A DNA stretch of 64,000 bases from G963667425 sp963667425 [NCBI: bacterium] (GCA_963667425.1 OY763407.1:2480001-2544000); one strand, 5' to 3'. Counted from the stretch's first letter, positions 18,002 to 27,663 are shown. Notes: generated by a model not told the origin, from the letters alone. Translations and numbers: made by a program.

Positions 18002-19763
18002 AATTAGCCTCTTTTCCTATTGTCCATCTTACAGACTGCTGATATTCATTCCACATATGGGTGTAAATTCCTTTTGTTTTAAAAAGCTCATTGTGTGAGC
18101 CTTGTTCAACTATTCTACCTTCGTTTATCACAAATATTTTATCAGCATCAGCTACACTGGTAAGGCGGTGAGCTATCATCAGCACAGTTTTACCTTCGGC
18201 AAGTTTTTGCAATGCCTGCTGAATAAGATGCTCATTTTCTGGATCAGTAAAAGCTGTTGCTTCATCAAGCAGAACTATTGGTGCATTTTTAAGAAATGCA
18301 CGGGCAAGAGCGATACGCTGCTGCTCTCCTCCTGAGAGATATGTTCCTTCTATTCCTATTTTTGTGTCGAGACCATGCGGCAGTCGGTCAATAATTTCTC
18401 TGCATTGCGCTAAATCAACTGCGTTGTTTATCTCTTCGAGAGTTGCATTGTGATTGCCAAATCTAATATTTTCCAGCAAAGTGGTTTTAAATAACCTGGT
18501 ATTTTGAAATACAAAAGAGATATTATCCATAAGGTTGCTGTGCTCAATATTTTTTACGTTAAGACCGCCAATACAGACTTCTCCTTCATCTGCATCCCAG
18601 AAACGGGGAATCATACGGGCAATTGTTGTTTTCCCTCCTCCTGACGGACCTACAAGCGCAATTTTTTCTCCTGGTTTAATATCAAAAGTTATATTATCAA
18701 GAGCTTTTTTATTTGTACCAGGATAACTGAAAGATACATTTTTGAATTGTATATCTCTCTTTGTTATTTTTCGGGGCTCTGAAGGATCAGGTAATACTTC
18801 AGCAGAAACAAGTTTTTCCAAACGGTCAACAGCTTCGCTTGCCTGACCCAGAGTCTGACTTATATACATGCTTTTCATAATACTTTGAGAAAAAACAGGC
18901 GTTATGAGTATGTAAAGAAATGTGTTTAGAATAGCTGTCGAATAGTTCCCCGTATGACCTGCAAGCAGAATGGCTGCAGGTACAAGAAAAAATGTAAAAC
19001 CATTTATTACAACTGTATATGCAGACATCGGAATCATCCAGAGGTTCGTACATTTTATGACAAGATTTCTGTATTCAATTATACTTTTATGGAAATTCTT
19101 AAAAGAAAAGACTGTCTGCTGGAACACTTTTACAACAGGAATTCCGCGAACATATTCAACAGCTTCTGTGTTCATTTTTTCGAGTGCATCCATATAACCT
19201 TTCATAAAAGCTTTGCTGTTTTTGCCCATCATTGCTTTCATTAAAAACATTGAAATGATAAGAGGTATAAGACACGCAAGACCTAAACGCCAGTCAAAAA
19301 CAAATATCATTACAGCTGTAACAAGAGGCATTACAATGCTTCCTGCCAGATCCGGCAACTGATGTGCAAGAAAAGAATGGGTAATTCCGGCATTGTCATC
19401 AATTATTTTACGAATTTTGCCGCTTGTGTTGCTATCAAAAAAACCTAAGGGCATATTTACTATTTTCTTCATTGCGTTGCGACGCATGTTACATTCTACA
19501 CGAAAAGCAGCAAGATGCGAAGACATTAAAGCCAGAAAATAAATTAGAATGCTTGCGAAAGCTAGTCCGGCAGCCCACCAGGCGTAAGTAATAACAACCG
19601 TTTCTGATGAAGAACCTTTAGTAATGAATTCACGGATAATAAACCATATCAGAACAAATGGAGCCATTCCTGTCAAAGCACTGAGTGCGGATAATAACAG
19701 TGCAATAGGCAGTAATAATTTTCTGCCGGTCATATAATTTTGAAGTTTTGAAAGCGTACTCAT
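17994..19763 (-). CDS. ABC transporter half-molecule, exporter fold (subunit 1)
   Basis: Partner of the following ABC gene. Six-helix domain in residues 1-310; Walker A GPSGGGKTT at 372-380, signature LSGGEQQR at 476-483, Walker B IVLLDEATAFTD with E501, and H-loop IAHRL. Both nucleotide-binding sites of the predicted heterodimer therefore look catalytically complete. It starts 10 bases after the RND2 stop, tying this pair to the RND/LolA/barrel cassette. Comparison with YbtP/IrtA-type importers is by operon logic, not by a diagnostic motif. Confidence 0.9.
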   Translation of the reverse strand: MSTLSKLQNYMTGRKLLLPIALLLSALSALTGMAPFVLIWFIIREFITKGSSSETVVITYAWWAAGLAFASILIYFLALMSSHLAAFRVECNMRRNAMKKIVNMPLGFFDSNTSGKIRKIIDDNAGITHSFLAHQLPDLAGSIVMPLVTAVMIFVFDWRLGLACLIPLIISMFLMKAMMGKNSKAFMKGYMDALEKMNTEAVEYVRGIPVVKVFQQTVFSFKNFHKSIIEYRNLVIKCTNLWMIPMSAYTVVINGFTFFLVPAAILLAGHTGNYSTAILNTFLYILITPVFSQSIMKSMYISQTLGQASEAVDRLEKLVSAEVLPDPSEPRKITKRDIQFKNVSFSYPGTNKKALDNITFDIKPGEKIALVGPSGGGKTTIARMIPRFWDADEGEVCIGGLNVKNIEHSNLMDNISFVFQNTRLFKTTLLENIRFGNHNATLEEINNAVDLAQCREIIDRLPHGLDTKIGIEGTYLSGGEQQRIALARAFLKNAPIVLLDEATAFTDPENEHLIQQALQKLAEGKTVLMIAHRLTSVADADKIFVINEGRIVEQGSHNELFKTKGIYTHMWNEYQQSVRWTIGKEANYA

Positions 19764-19773
19764 TTACCTTCTC

Positions 19774-22116
19774 CTATTTGTTTTCTTTAAATGGTTTAAA
19801 ATGTCTTATAAGAACAGGTGTTACAAAGTAATCTGCGAGCAGTGCCGATGCGATACCTATTGCCACAAGTATTCCCATATTTCTGTAAATATTTGCATCC
19901 GAAATAAGATATGCAGAGAAATTAAGAATCAGAACTGCAGATGTCATAAAAAGAGCAATACCTATTGTTTTGAATACTCTTTCTATGCTTAATGCATAAT
20001 CTCCTGTTTTTTGATACTCAAGTTGAGCATGGTTTATAAAATGAATAGTGTCATCGACAGCAAGTCCTAACAGCATCGGCATTATTGTCGCTGACATCAT
20101 GTCGAGAGGAATTCCAGAAAATCCCATTACTCCACCAACAATCAAAGCTGGCGCTATGTTGGGAATCATTGCAATAAGTCCTATTTTAATGTTACCGAAC
20201 ACAGCCATGAGCAGCACAGCTATTAACGCAAGTGCAATTAAAAATGATTGTATCTGTCCCCAAATAACGTAATCCATCATGACAGTATACTGTGTTATTG
20301 AGCCTATAAGCATAAGTTTTGCATCCGGAAAAAGATCTCTGCTTCTTTCTTTTATCAGATTTAATTCGTTTTTCATCTCTTTTGAGTTGTAATCTGATAC
20401 TTCGACCATCAGATGAAGTCTCTGATAATCGTAATCAATCCACTTTTCTGCTTCTGAACCGCCTGCATTTTCATACAGTAAAAAAAGCTGTGCCACCATT
20501 TCACGTGTATCAGGAATTTTGTAGTATTCTTCCTTTCCTTCGTTGAGAGTCTGATTCATATCCTTTATGACATCAAGAACAGAAGAGACTTTTTTAGTTA
20601 GTTTATATTTCTTTACTTCCTCAATAAGCTGTTCAAATTTTTTTAAATTTTCAGGATTTTTTGCTTCATCAGGTTTAGCAAATTCTATTCCAAGATCGTA
20701 TGAATAGACAGAGCCTATTTCAGAATTTCCTATATCTAGAATTCTGTTGACATAAGCTATTTTTCTTCCAAAAGTTTTTTCTATATCAAAAGATGCCTGG
20801 AATTTTGTAATGCCTATTATTGAAAAGACTGTCATTATTATGAGAAAAAACATAATTATACCAGATTTGGAATATGAAATTTCATTTATTTTGAGCATCA
20901 GTTTCATAGTAAATGAGTTTTGATGTTCTTTTGCTTTTTCCTCTGATACAGTCTTGTCTTTACCGAAGCTCAGCAATGAAGGTATAATTATTAAAACAAC
21001 CAGATATTCGACGGCGATAACTGACGCTGTTGTAAGTCCTATCCACCTTAAAGGTCTTACTGGTATCATCAGAAAAGTAAGAAGTGCAACTATTGTTGTA
21101 AGTGCTGTAAAAAGCATTGGCCAGCCTGTTTCTTCAACAGCGAAAACAACTGCCTCTTTTCGTCTTCCATTTGACAAAAAATGACTTTTGAAATGTGTAA
21201 ATATGTGTATTGAATATCCTATTGCAGCGGCAAGTCCCAAATATACCGGCATTGTTATGACCATTGGATCAAATTCTATTCCAAGCCATCCCTGCATTCC
21301 GAAAACTATTATCATTGAACTTATAACTGTTATAAAAGGAAAAAGAACACCTCTTAAAGATTTCAGTGAAAATGCCAGAATAATGATTGTCAGAAGAAAC
21401 GAAAGCATAAGGAGTCTTGGAGTTTCTTTTGAGAGAAACAGTTTTTTCTCGGTGTTTATTACAGGCATTCCGGTAGTTTTGGGATTTAATAATCTATATT
21501 TATTCTGCGCTGTAATTTCTATTGTTTTTTGTCCGACAGAATAGTCCGGACTTTCTGCATAATCTTTCTGCCAGTCTTTAGGAAATGGTTTCATTCGGAG
21601 AATTATCCATGTTTCTTTGCTATCTTTTGAAACAAACTTTCCAACGAGATTCTTTTTGGAAAGGGCTGTTTTTCTTAGCTTTTCAATCTCATTTTTTGTT
21701 TCTGGAATAATATCAGGGACAAGATTTTTTATTTCCATTCCTTCTTCTGTTGCAAATGAAAATTCAAAATCGGTCAAAGAGACAATTTCATCTGCATAAG
21801 GAACTTTTTCGAGAAGTTCATTTCCCAGCTCTCTGATTCCTTTCAGAACTTCAGGCTGAAAAACATCATCAGCAGAAATATGTACAGCAACAAAATCGTT
21901 GTTTCCAAAAATTTCCTCAAAAGTTTTCCTTGTTTTTGTAAGTTCATCATCTTCAAGGAACCATTTATCTGTTGAGACATCTGTTTTAATGTGTTTCATT
22001 CCTCCGAAAGCGACGGCAAAAAGAATAATAAATATTATAATATTAAGAATCCTCAGTTTTATCAGAGTCTCTCCGGTTCTTTTGAAGCAGCCATTTATTT
22101 TAGTTAGATTAAGCAT
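19774..22116 (-). CDS. RND superfamily (MMPL/HAE3-type) exporter, cassette 2
   Basis: 780-residue inner-membrane RND protein, paralogous to 6448-8733. Two repeated halves each have a periplasmic loop and a helix bundle. The second-half proton-relay motif is strongly conserved (LAVDDTIHF, 685-693), while the first half has GIGYSIH with Tyr/Ser instead of an acidic pair, a possible asymmetry between the two relay sites. The ATG is preceded by TTGGAG. It sits 14 bases after the barrel gene and 10 bases before the ABC pair. Likely cargo is hydrophobic (lipid or small molecule). Confidence 0.9.
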   Translation of the reverse strand: MLNLTKINGCFKRTGETLIKLRILNIIIFIILFAVAFGGMKHIKTDVSTDKWFLEDDELTKTRKTFEEIFGNNDFVAVHISADDVFQPEVLKGIRELGNELLEKVPYADEIVSLTDFEFSFATEEGMEIKNLVPDIIPETKNEIEKLRKTALSKKNLVGKFVSKDSKETWIILRMKPFPKDWQKDYAESPDYSVGQKTIEITAQNKYRLLNPKTTGMPVINTEKKLFLSKETPRLLMLSFLLTIIILAFSLKSLRGVLFPFITVISSMIIVFGMQGWLGIEFDPMVITMPVYLGLAAAIGYSIHIFTHFKSHFLSNGRRKEAVVFAVEETGWPMLFTALTTIVALLTFLMIPVRPLRWIGLTTASVIAVEYLVVLIIIPSLLSFGKDKTVSEEKAKEHQNSFTMKLMLKINEISYSKSGIIMFFLIIMTVFSIIGITKFQASFDIEKTFGRKIAYVNRILDIGNSEIGSVYSYDLGIEFAKPDEAKNPENLKKFEQLIEEVKKYKLTKKVSSVLDVIKDMNQTLNEGKEEYYKIPDTREMVAQLFLLYENAGGSEAEKWIDYDYQRLHLMVEVSDYNSKEMKNELNLIKERSRDLFPDAKLMLIGSITQYTVMMDYVIWGQIQSFLIALALIAVLLMAVFGNIKIGLIAMIPNIAPALIVGGVMGFSGIPLDMMSATIMPMLLGLAVDDTIHFINHAQLEYQKTGDYALSIERVFKTIGIALFMTSAVLILNFSAYLISDANIYRNMGILVAIGIASALLADYFVTPVLIRHFKPFKENK

Positions 22117-22130
22117 TTTTTTTACTCCAA

Positions 22131-23339
22131 TTAAAAACTATATTTTGCTTTTATCCAAATTTGAGAATTATCTTTAAACTGTCCGAAATATCCGCTATCA
22201 CCAAAGATATAATCAACACCTGCCGCTACATGAAAAGGATCTGTAAGAGCATAGTCAGCACTGAATCTGTTCATTCCGTCAGGCTCGTTAAGTTCGATAT
22301 AAAGCATATTTGAGATAGTTAAGGTTTCTCTTAAAAGCTTTTTCTGTATGTTAAGTGTAGCTATCCAGTTGTTTTGTTCTTCAGATATTTTTTCAGTGTA
22401 ATATAAAATAGATTTACCTGAAAATTGTGTCATTACAGTCCAGTTATTTCCGGGATACCAGTCTATTCCGGCAAGCCAGTGTATCATCTGATTTTCAGAT
22501 GTCTGTGTTAAATCTGTTGTCTGAAATTGTTTTTTCAGATAAAAAGCTGCTTCTGTTCTGAAAACGAAATCTCCGGCAGGAATTGCACTTTCAATTCCAA
22601 GAACAGCATTTCTGTAGTAATTTAAATCATAACTTAAATCATTTTCATTAGATGAATTTGCTGTTGCAACAGGATAATCATCCCAGAGATACATTGCAGA
22701 AAAAGCTATGTCTATTCCGGGAAGAAAAAAAGAGACTTTTCCTGCAATTTCCCCTGATTTTAAATTCATTTTTGGTTCGTTTTGATTGACAGCTGTATTT
22801 GTTTGAGATAATTGAGATTTTATATGCCATGGACTATCTTTTCCTGCTGTTTTTGCCGGAGTAAATAGAGGAATTGCAACCAGTTCAAAATTAACTTTTT
22901 CAAATAATAATCTGAATTTAAGAGAGTTTACCGGAATTCTTATATCATCAAATTCAAATGTTATGAATTCTGTAAGGTCTGATGGTGATATAAGATCAGT
23001 TATTCTTATTCCGTCAGCTTTTCCCCATGTTATTATTTGTCTTCCTATCCTGAAGTCATAATAATTACTTACATATTCTCCATAAGCTTCATGAAGTTCA
23101 ATTCCGTTTTGAGATTTAATAACAGGGTTGTATATAGCATTTAATGACAAAAAAAGAAGAGAAGCGTCATCTGAAATTTCTGCCCCGAATCTTGCTCTGG
23201 TTTTTGACGTTATTATTTTCTGATTTTCTTCTATCTGGCTTCCAAAAGTTGAATCCAGAAACCCTTTCGGTGATATATCCACAGCAGACAATATAATTGG
23301 AAAAATCAATAATATTGAAAGTATGAAAAAGCTTTTCAT
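22131..23339 (-). CDS. DUF1302-like outer-membrane beta-barrel, cassette 2
   Basis: 402-residue exported barrel: signal peptide of about 18 residues ending LSA, alternating strands, and a C-terminal aromatic (KAKYSF). The motif FRIGRQIITWGKADGIRITDLI matches the equivalent stretch of the cassette 1 barrel and the DUF1302 hallmark. Its ATG overlaps the stop of the LolA-like gene (ATGA), indicating coupled translation. Gene order here is LolA-barrel-RND, the reverse of cassette 1 (RND-barrel-LolA), so the cassettes are related modules but not a simple tandem duplication. Confidence 0.78.
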   Translation of the reverse strand: MKSFFILSILLIFPIILSAVDISPKGFLDSTFGSQIEENQKIITSKTRARFGAEISDDASLLFLSLNAIYNPVIKSQNGIELHEAYGEYVSNYYDFRIGRQIITWGKADGIRITDLISPSDLTEFITFEFDDIRIPVNSLKFRLLFEKVNFELVAIPLFTPAKTAGKDSPWHIKSQLSQTNTAVNQNEPKMNLKSGEIAGKVSFFLPGIDIAFSAMYLWDDYPVATANSSNENDLSYDLNYYRNAVLGIESAIPAGDFVFRTEAAFYLKKQFQTTDLTQTSENQMIHWLAGIDWYPGNNWTVMTQFSGKSILYYTEKISEEQNNWIATLNIQKKLLRETLTISNMLYIELNEPDGMNRFSADYALTDPFHVAAGVDYIFGDSGYFGQFKDNSQIWIKAKYSF

Positions 23340-24115
23340 TTTATATGTCCTCTTTCAAGTGTGGAAACATTGAACAATGAATCTGAAATATCTGAATTGT
23401 AATTAACATCAGTAAGTTTCAATATTGTTGTGTGATTATTCTGTTTATTTACCATTTCCATTTCAAAGTTTGTCCAGAATCCCTGATGTTTCTCTATTTT
23501 TTTAACAGAAAATATTTTAAGAAGTCTTTTATCCCAGTCGTAATATTCACTTTTTACAACTTTAAAAGCATCTTTTCTGACCCATGAAATGATTTTGGAA
23601 TAATTTTCGTCTTTTCTCTTTTTTGGTATGGATTCTATTATCCAGCAGTCTGCTTCTCCGCATTTTTCTTCACCAGTCATAGAATATCTGTAATCATCTA
23701 CGTCTCTATCTCCCATATCATCGTAAGTAAAGTCGCTTCCCATAAAATAATCATTCTTTGAACTGCCTGAGATTCTTCGTACTTTTCTCATTGCAGGAAG
23801 ATAAAGCCACCTGTCGTCTTCTTTATCTGATTTATCATATTCATAAGAAAGAAAACCGCTTCCTTTTACATCCGCCGGTTTTAAGAAAAACATGAATTTT
23901 TTAGTATCTTTGCCATAATCTTTGGCATAAGATATTATTGAACGTTCCCTTTTTCTTCCCATTTTGTTAACCAAAGTCATTGTCATTTCTGAATGTCTGG
24001 TTTCTCCATCCGGTGCATCATCAACTGCCTGCATGATTTGTTCAGGTGTCATTTGTTTCTGCGCCATACAAATACAGAAACTGAATAAAATCATTAGTGA
24101 AATTAACTTTCTCAT
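23336..24115 (-). CDS. LolA-fold outer-membrane lipoprotein-sorting-like protein, cassette 2
   Basis: Exported 259-residue protein of the PF17131-like family. The start at 24115 is preferred over an in-frame ATG six bases upstream, because GAGG is 8 bases from the former and only 2 from the latter. It gives the signal peptide MRKLISLMILFSFCICMAQ. Family motifs match the cassette 1 paralogue: FMFFLKPADVKGSGFLSYEY, DDRWLYLPAMRKVRRISG and YFMGSDFTYDDMG. A likely periplasmic carrier between the RND pump and the outer-membrane barrel. The inverted repeat at 24171-24192 lies just upstream. Confidence 0.86.
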   Translation of the reverse strand: MRKLISLMILFSFCICMAQKQMTPEQIMQAVDDAPDGETRHSEMTMTLVNKMGRKRERSIISYAKDYGKDTKKFMFFLKPADVKGSGFLSYEYDKSDKEDDRWLYLPAMRKVRRISGSSKNDYFMGSDFTYDDMGDRDVDDYRYSMTGEEKCGEADCWIIESIPKKRKDENYSKIISWVRKDAFKVVKSEYYDWDKRLLKIFSVKKIEKHQGFWTNFEMEMVNKQNNHTTILKLTDVNYNSDISDSLFNVSTLERGHIK

Positions 24116-24170
24116 TTTCATTACCTCTTTGTTTTATAATCAGTAAATTATATTTTTTATACTCAAAACC

Positions 24171-24192
24171 GGACAGTGTACGTTTTCTGTCC
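24171..24192. promoter_or_regulatory. Inverted repeat GGACAG-N10-CTGTCC, candidate TetR operator
   Basis: Perfect 6-bp arms (24171-24176 and 24187-24192) around 10 bases, in the only gap over 30 bases inside the minus-strand run, between tetR2 and the LolA-like gene. No T-tract follows on the minus strand, so it is not a standard terminator. It may be the operator of an internal promoter for cassette 2. Confidence 0.5.
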
Positions 24193-24201
24193 AAAAAAAA
24201 G

Positions 24202-24834
24202 TCAGATATTATCCCATTTATCATCCCATCCAAGCAACGCTTTTGAGCCATAATAAAAAATTACCATAAATTCTTTTCCATATTCTTTTATTTTATTTAA
24301 AGGTATCTCATGCATAATTATTTCTTTTACAAAATTGGCATAGCATGAAACAATGCTGTGAATCATGAATTTGGAAACTTCTCTTCCTCTACACTGAACC
24401 TGTTCTATAAAATACTTTGTCTGAAAAACAGAAAGTTCTGTATAATGGTCTATTGTTTTATCAAGATAATTTTCGTAAGAGGAACCTTCTGACTTAAAAA
24501 TAAGAAGCTTAAGGTTTTCTCTATGCCGATCAACAAATTCTGAAACCTGTTCAATCATATAAATGTGATATTTAAATCCATATGTTTCAGGAGGGTAATT
24601 TTCAGGATTTTTCATTTTTTCAAGATTGAGTTCAATGTGTAAAATAGTGTTTTTTATGATTTCTTTAAATAGTGTATCTTTGCTTTCAAAATAAGTATAA
24701 ATGTTGCTTTTAGGAATTCCTGATTTTGCGGAAATGTTCCTTATGGAACTGTCTTTAAAGCCAAACTCAAGAAATTCAGCTTTTGCTGTTTCAAGAATTT
24801 TTACTTCAATTTCATTTTTCTTGGACTGAACCAT
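24202..24834 (-). CDS. TetR-family transcriptional regulator, cassette 2
   Basis: 210-residue TetR protein. The HTH lies at residues about 10-55 (AKAEFLEFGFKDSSIRNISAKSGIPKSNIYTYFESKDTLF), with N-I-Y-T-Y-F as recognition helix. The C-terminal sensor domain is unlike that of the cassette 1 TetR. It is co-directional with the cassette it probably controls and 19 bases after the FmdE-like gene, embedded in the iron-linked run. The palindrome at 24171-24192 immediately downstream is its likely site. The start follows AAGGAG. Confidence 0.9.
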   Translation of the reverse strand: MVQSKKNEIEVKILETAKAEFLEFGFKDSSIRNISAKSGIPKSNIYTYFESKDTLFKEIIKNTILHIELNLEKMKNPENYPPETYGFKYHIYMIEQVSEFVDRHRENLKLLIFKSEGSSYENYLDKTIDHYTELSVFQTKYFIEQVQCRGREVSKFMIHSIVSCYANFVKEIIMHEIPLNKIKEYGKEFMVIFYYGSKALLGWDDKWDNI

Positions 24835-24853
24835 AAGGAACTCCTTTTAATAA

Positions 24854-25513
24854 TTACTCAACAGCAATTGCTGAATTTCCATCATCAGCGAGCATTTTTG
24901 CAACAGCTTCCTGAACCAGTTTTCCAAACTTAACAATCTCTTCTTTTGTTGCTTTATGTGCATTTGTTTTAAATTCAAGAGAAGAAAATTCTTTAGCTTT
25001 TTCACTGCCGAGAGATGCTATAACTTTAGGTTTTTCAAATGTTGCCTTTACGCTTTTTCCGGTATCCTTTCTTTTAAAAACAATAACAAGTCCTTTGTTT
25101 GATTTTAATGATGTGTCAAAAAAATCATGCGGTTTAGGTGTTAAAAGGGCATGTTCTCCAGATCTTGTAAGTATTACCGCTATATCAACTGGGCCGGAAG
25201 GAGAAGATGCTTTTATTTCCATGTTTCCACGGACAGGAAGCGAATCAGGGTAAAGTTTTTTCATTGCTTTCTTTGTCATAAGAAAACCTGCAAGAGAGCC
25301 TGGACAGATATGCCCTCTTAATTTTATAACATCATAAACATCAAAATATATTATGCTTTTAGCAATATTTTCTGTGGTTCCATGTTCAAAAAGTTCAGGC
25401 TCAGTAAATTCTATTGTTCCGGCCTTTTTGTAAATTTCCTTTTTCCATTCAGCTGTCTGAGCTGAAAGAATAAATGTCATTAACATAATTGAAGCGATGG
25501 CTAGTTTTTTCAT
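24854..25513 (-). CDS. Exported FmdE-domain-like protein
   Basis: 219-residue protein with a signal peptide (MKKLAIASIMLMTFILSAQ) and an FmdE-like core. VIKLRGHICPGSLAGFLMTKKAMKKL (around 62-87) holds the diagnostic G-H-x-C-P-G motif (67-72), followed by the family's small alpha/beta domain with a late KPHDFFD segment. FmdE proteins were named for tungsten/molybdenum formylmethanofuran dehydrogenase loci and are usually cytoplasmic; export is unusual. The C-terminal zinc ribbon of long FmdE proteins is absent. It lies 8 bases after the TonB receptor and 19 bases before tetR2. The Cys/His pair could bind metal or heme; this is inference. Confidence 0.75.
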   Translation of the reverse strand: MKKLAIASIMLMTFILSAQTAEWKKEIYKKAGTIEFTEPELFEHGTTENIAKSIIYFDVYDVIKLRGHICPGSLAGFLMTKKAMKKLYPDSLPVRGNMEIKASSPSGPVDIAVILTRSGEHALLTPKPHDFFDTSLKSNKGLVIVFKRKDTGKSVKATFEKPKVIASLGSEKAKEFSSLEFKTNAHKATKEEIVKFGKLVQEAVAKMLADDGNSAIAVE

Positions 25514-25521
25514 AAATTCTC

Positions 25522-27663
25522 CTAATTGTAATTCAGATTAATTCCTATTTTTACATTTCTCCCCATTTCATCATTTGGAGAAAGGTGATTTCTGTATGTT
25601 TTGTCGGTAAGGTTATCTATTCCAAACATCAGTCCTGCTGAAAAACCGGCATAATCTTTTGTTCTAAGACCAATTGATGTGTTAAAAACAGTATATGAAG
25701 GTGTCTCTTTTTCTTCTTCCGAACCGGTATTTAATGCAGGGTTTATTCTATTCTGTTCAGCATTGTGAATTAATGTAAACTCTCCGAATACAGATTTTAC
25801 AAAAGAAAAAGGTTCTGAATATATTCTTACACCGGTATTGTTGACAAATGGAGGAATATTTGGAAGTGCAACATTTTCTTTCCTGTCTTCTCCATAAACA
25901 TAGGCTATTGATTCAGTAAGTTTTAGTCCTATTTTCCAGAACAGTTTTCTGAAATCGAAAACAACTTTTACTTCTCCTCCATACAAACCTGCTTCAACAA
26001 TATTTTCATATTTATATTCATTTGAATTTCCGGTAGGCATTCCTGCTATATAGTTGTCAATCAATGTTGCAAAACCATAAGCTTCATAACTGAAAAAAGA
26101 TTTCCTGCCTTTAATTCCCAAATCAAAATTAAGACTAGCTTCAGGTTTAAGATCCTGATTACCGATATATCTTCCTTTACATGATTCCACAACAGCATAT
26201 TTTTCTCTAAGAGTGGGGGCTCTGAACGCTCTGCCGACATTAAATGTTAAATTAAGAAAATCAAAAGGTGAATAGACTGCACCGGCATTTCCTGAAAACG
26301 CATGATTTGTTATGCTTTCCGTCTTGCCGGCATAGCTGCTCATAACTTCGTTGTTTTCATATGTGCCATAATCATAAAGATACGAAGTTTTTATAAAGTC
26401 ATATCTTGCACCCCCTTTTAATGCTATTTTCTCATTAATAAGCTGTTCCACCTGAGAAAAAAGAGCAAGATCAAGCTGATAGGAATCATCAAAAGGATAA
26501 ATCACATCAGGAGGAAGAAGTTCTCCTGTAGGAAGTGTCCTCATAGATTGAGCAACTTCTCTGGAATTAAGGTTTTTAAAATTACCATCCGTTCCGAAAG
26601 TTATTTTTGTAAAAGTAAACGGCTGAATTGTGGTATTTATATTCCAGCCTGTACTTATGAAATCGCCATATTTATCATTCACATTGTCAAGTGTTTTGTT
26701 GCTGTGATCCGTAATCCATGGAATAAGATATGTTTCTACATGCTGATGTCTGTCGGTATAGTCATAATAAAACGAAAAAGATGTTTTCTTAAAAAACTCA
26801 CCGTTATCTATGTCATAAGAAAGAGTTCCGAGATAATGCCTGTCTTTTGGAAAATTTATTCTTCTTCTTTTTTCATCGTCTCCGGCAGTTGCGGCTTTTC
26901 CTATTGTGCCACCGTCAAACAAATAGCCTGACAATCTTAATGTGTGATTTTTAATGGGCCTGTAACCAAGTTTTAGAGAATAATTTTTATCAGTATAAGA
27001 TGTGTTCTCAAGCGTTTCACCGCTCCCGGTAACCATTTCATCGGCATCACGATATTTTGCCGTAACTCTCAGGGCAAACTTTTCATTGCTCCATCCGGCA
27101 GAAGTGAAATTTGAAATTTCACTGTTGTTTGACGCATAAAAAAACTTGTTACCTGCGTTTAATCCTTTATGTTCAAATGGATCTGTAGAAAAAAAACTTA
27201 CAATTCCGCCAAGAGCATCGGAACCATAAAGAACAGAACCAGGTCCACGGACAACTTCAAGCCTGCTTAAATCCTGTGCATCAACAAAATAGCCTGTAAC
27301 ACCTACAGTTTTTTCAGTATCAATTCTTGCTCCGTCAATAACCATAACAACTCTTCTTCCTCCAAGTCCCCTTATTGCAGGATTTAGAAAATAGTTGCCG
27401 GCTGGTCCCTGGAGAGAAACTCCAGGGAGATTTCCAGCCAGCTCGGAGGCAGTAACTGGCATTTTTTCTTCGATCTCTTCCTTTTTTACCGTTTCAACCG
27501 GAAGAGTCGTCTGATATCTGTTTTCTTCGTTTTTTGTAGCAGTAATAACTATTTCTTCGCTGCTGTCGACCGATATTTCTTCTTCTTCAATTGTTTCTTC
27601 AGAAAAAACAAGTGTTGAGAAAAATATCATAAAAAGAATTATCAAAGTCGAACTTCTTTTCAT
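25522..27663 (-). CDS. TonB-dependent outer-membrane receptor (heme/siderophore type)
   Basis: 713-residue receptor with a signal peptide (MKRSSTLIILFMIFFSTLVFS), a TonB-box-like segment (EEIVITATKNEENRY, near residue 32-46), and a plug domain with ASELAGNLPGVSLQG, IRGLGGRRVVMVIDGAR and LEVVRGPGSVLYGSDALGGIVSFFS. The barrel carries NVGRAFRAPTLREKY and NQDLKPEASLNFDLG. The late motif GLFAP/FRAPT-x-x-E is typical of heme/haemoglobin receptors (FRAP-NPNL region): here FRAPTLREKY...NQDLKPE. Its start overlaps the stop of the HmuY-like lipoprotein gene. Heme uptake is a reasonable inference; it needs TonB from 35283-35954 or elsewhere. Confidence 0.93.
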   Translation of the reverse strand: MKRSSTLIILFMIFFSTLVFSEETIEEEEISVDSSEEIVITATKNEENRYQTTLPVETVKKEEIEEKMPVTASELAGNLPGVSLQGPAGNYFLNPAIRGLGGRRVVMVIDGARIDTEKTVGVTGYFVDAQDLSRLEVVRGPGSVLYGSDALGGIVSFFSTDPFEHKGLNAGNKFFYASNNSEISNFTSAGWSNEKFALRVTAKYRDADEMVTGSGETLENTSYTDKNYSLKLGYRPIKNHTLRLSGYLFDGGTIGKAATAGDDEKRRRINFPKDRHYLGTLSYDIDNGEFFKKTSFSFYYDYTDRHQHVETYLIPWITDHSNKTLDNVNDKYGDFISTGWNINTTIQPFTFTKITFGTDGNFKNLNSREVAQSMRTLPTGELLPPDVIYPFDDSYQLDLALFSQVEQLINEKIALKGGARYDFIKTSYLYDYGTYENNEVMSSYAGKTESITNHAFSGNAGAVYSPFDFLNLTFNVGRAFRAPTLREKYAVVESCKGRYIGNQDLKPEASLNFDLGIKGRKSFFSYEAYGFATLIDNYIAGMPTGNSNEYKYENIVEAGLYGGEVKVVFDFRKLFWKIGLKLTESIAYVYGEDRKENVALPNIPPFVNNTGVRIYSEPFSFVKSVFGEFTLIHNAEQNRINPALNTGSEEEKETPSYTVFNTSIGLRTKDYAGFSAGLMFGIDNLTDKTYRNHLSPNDEMGRNVKIGINLNYN

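Noticed and set aside
24171-24192. Reading the inverted repeat after tetR2 as a transcription terminator
   Set aside because: No run of T's follows the stem on the minus strand; an operator is more likely.
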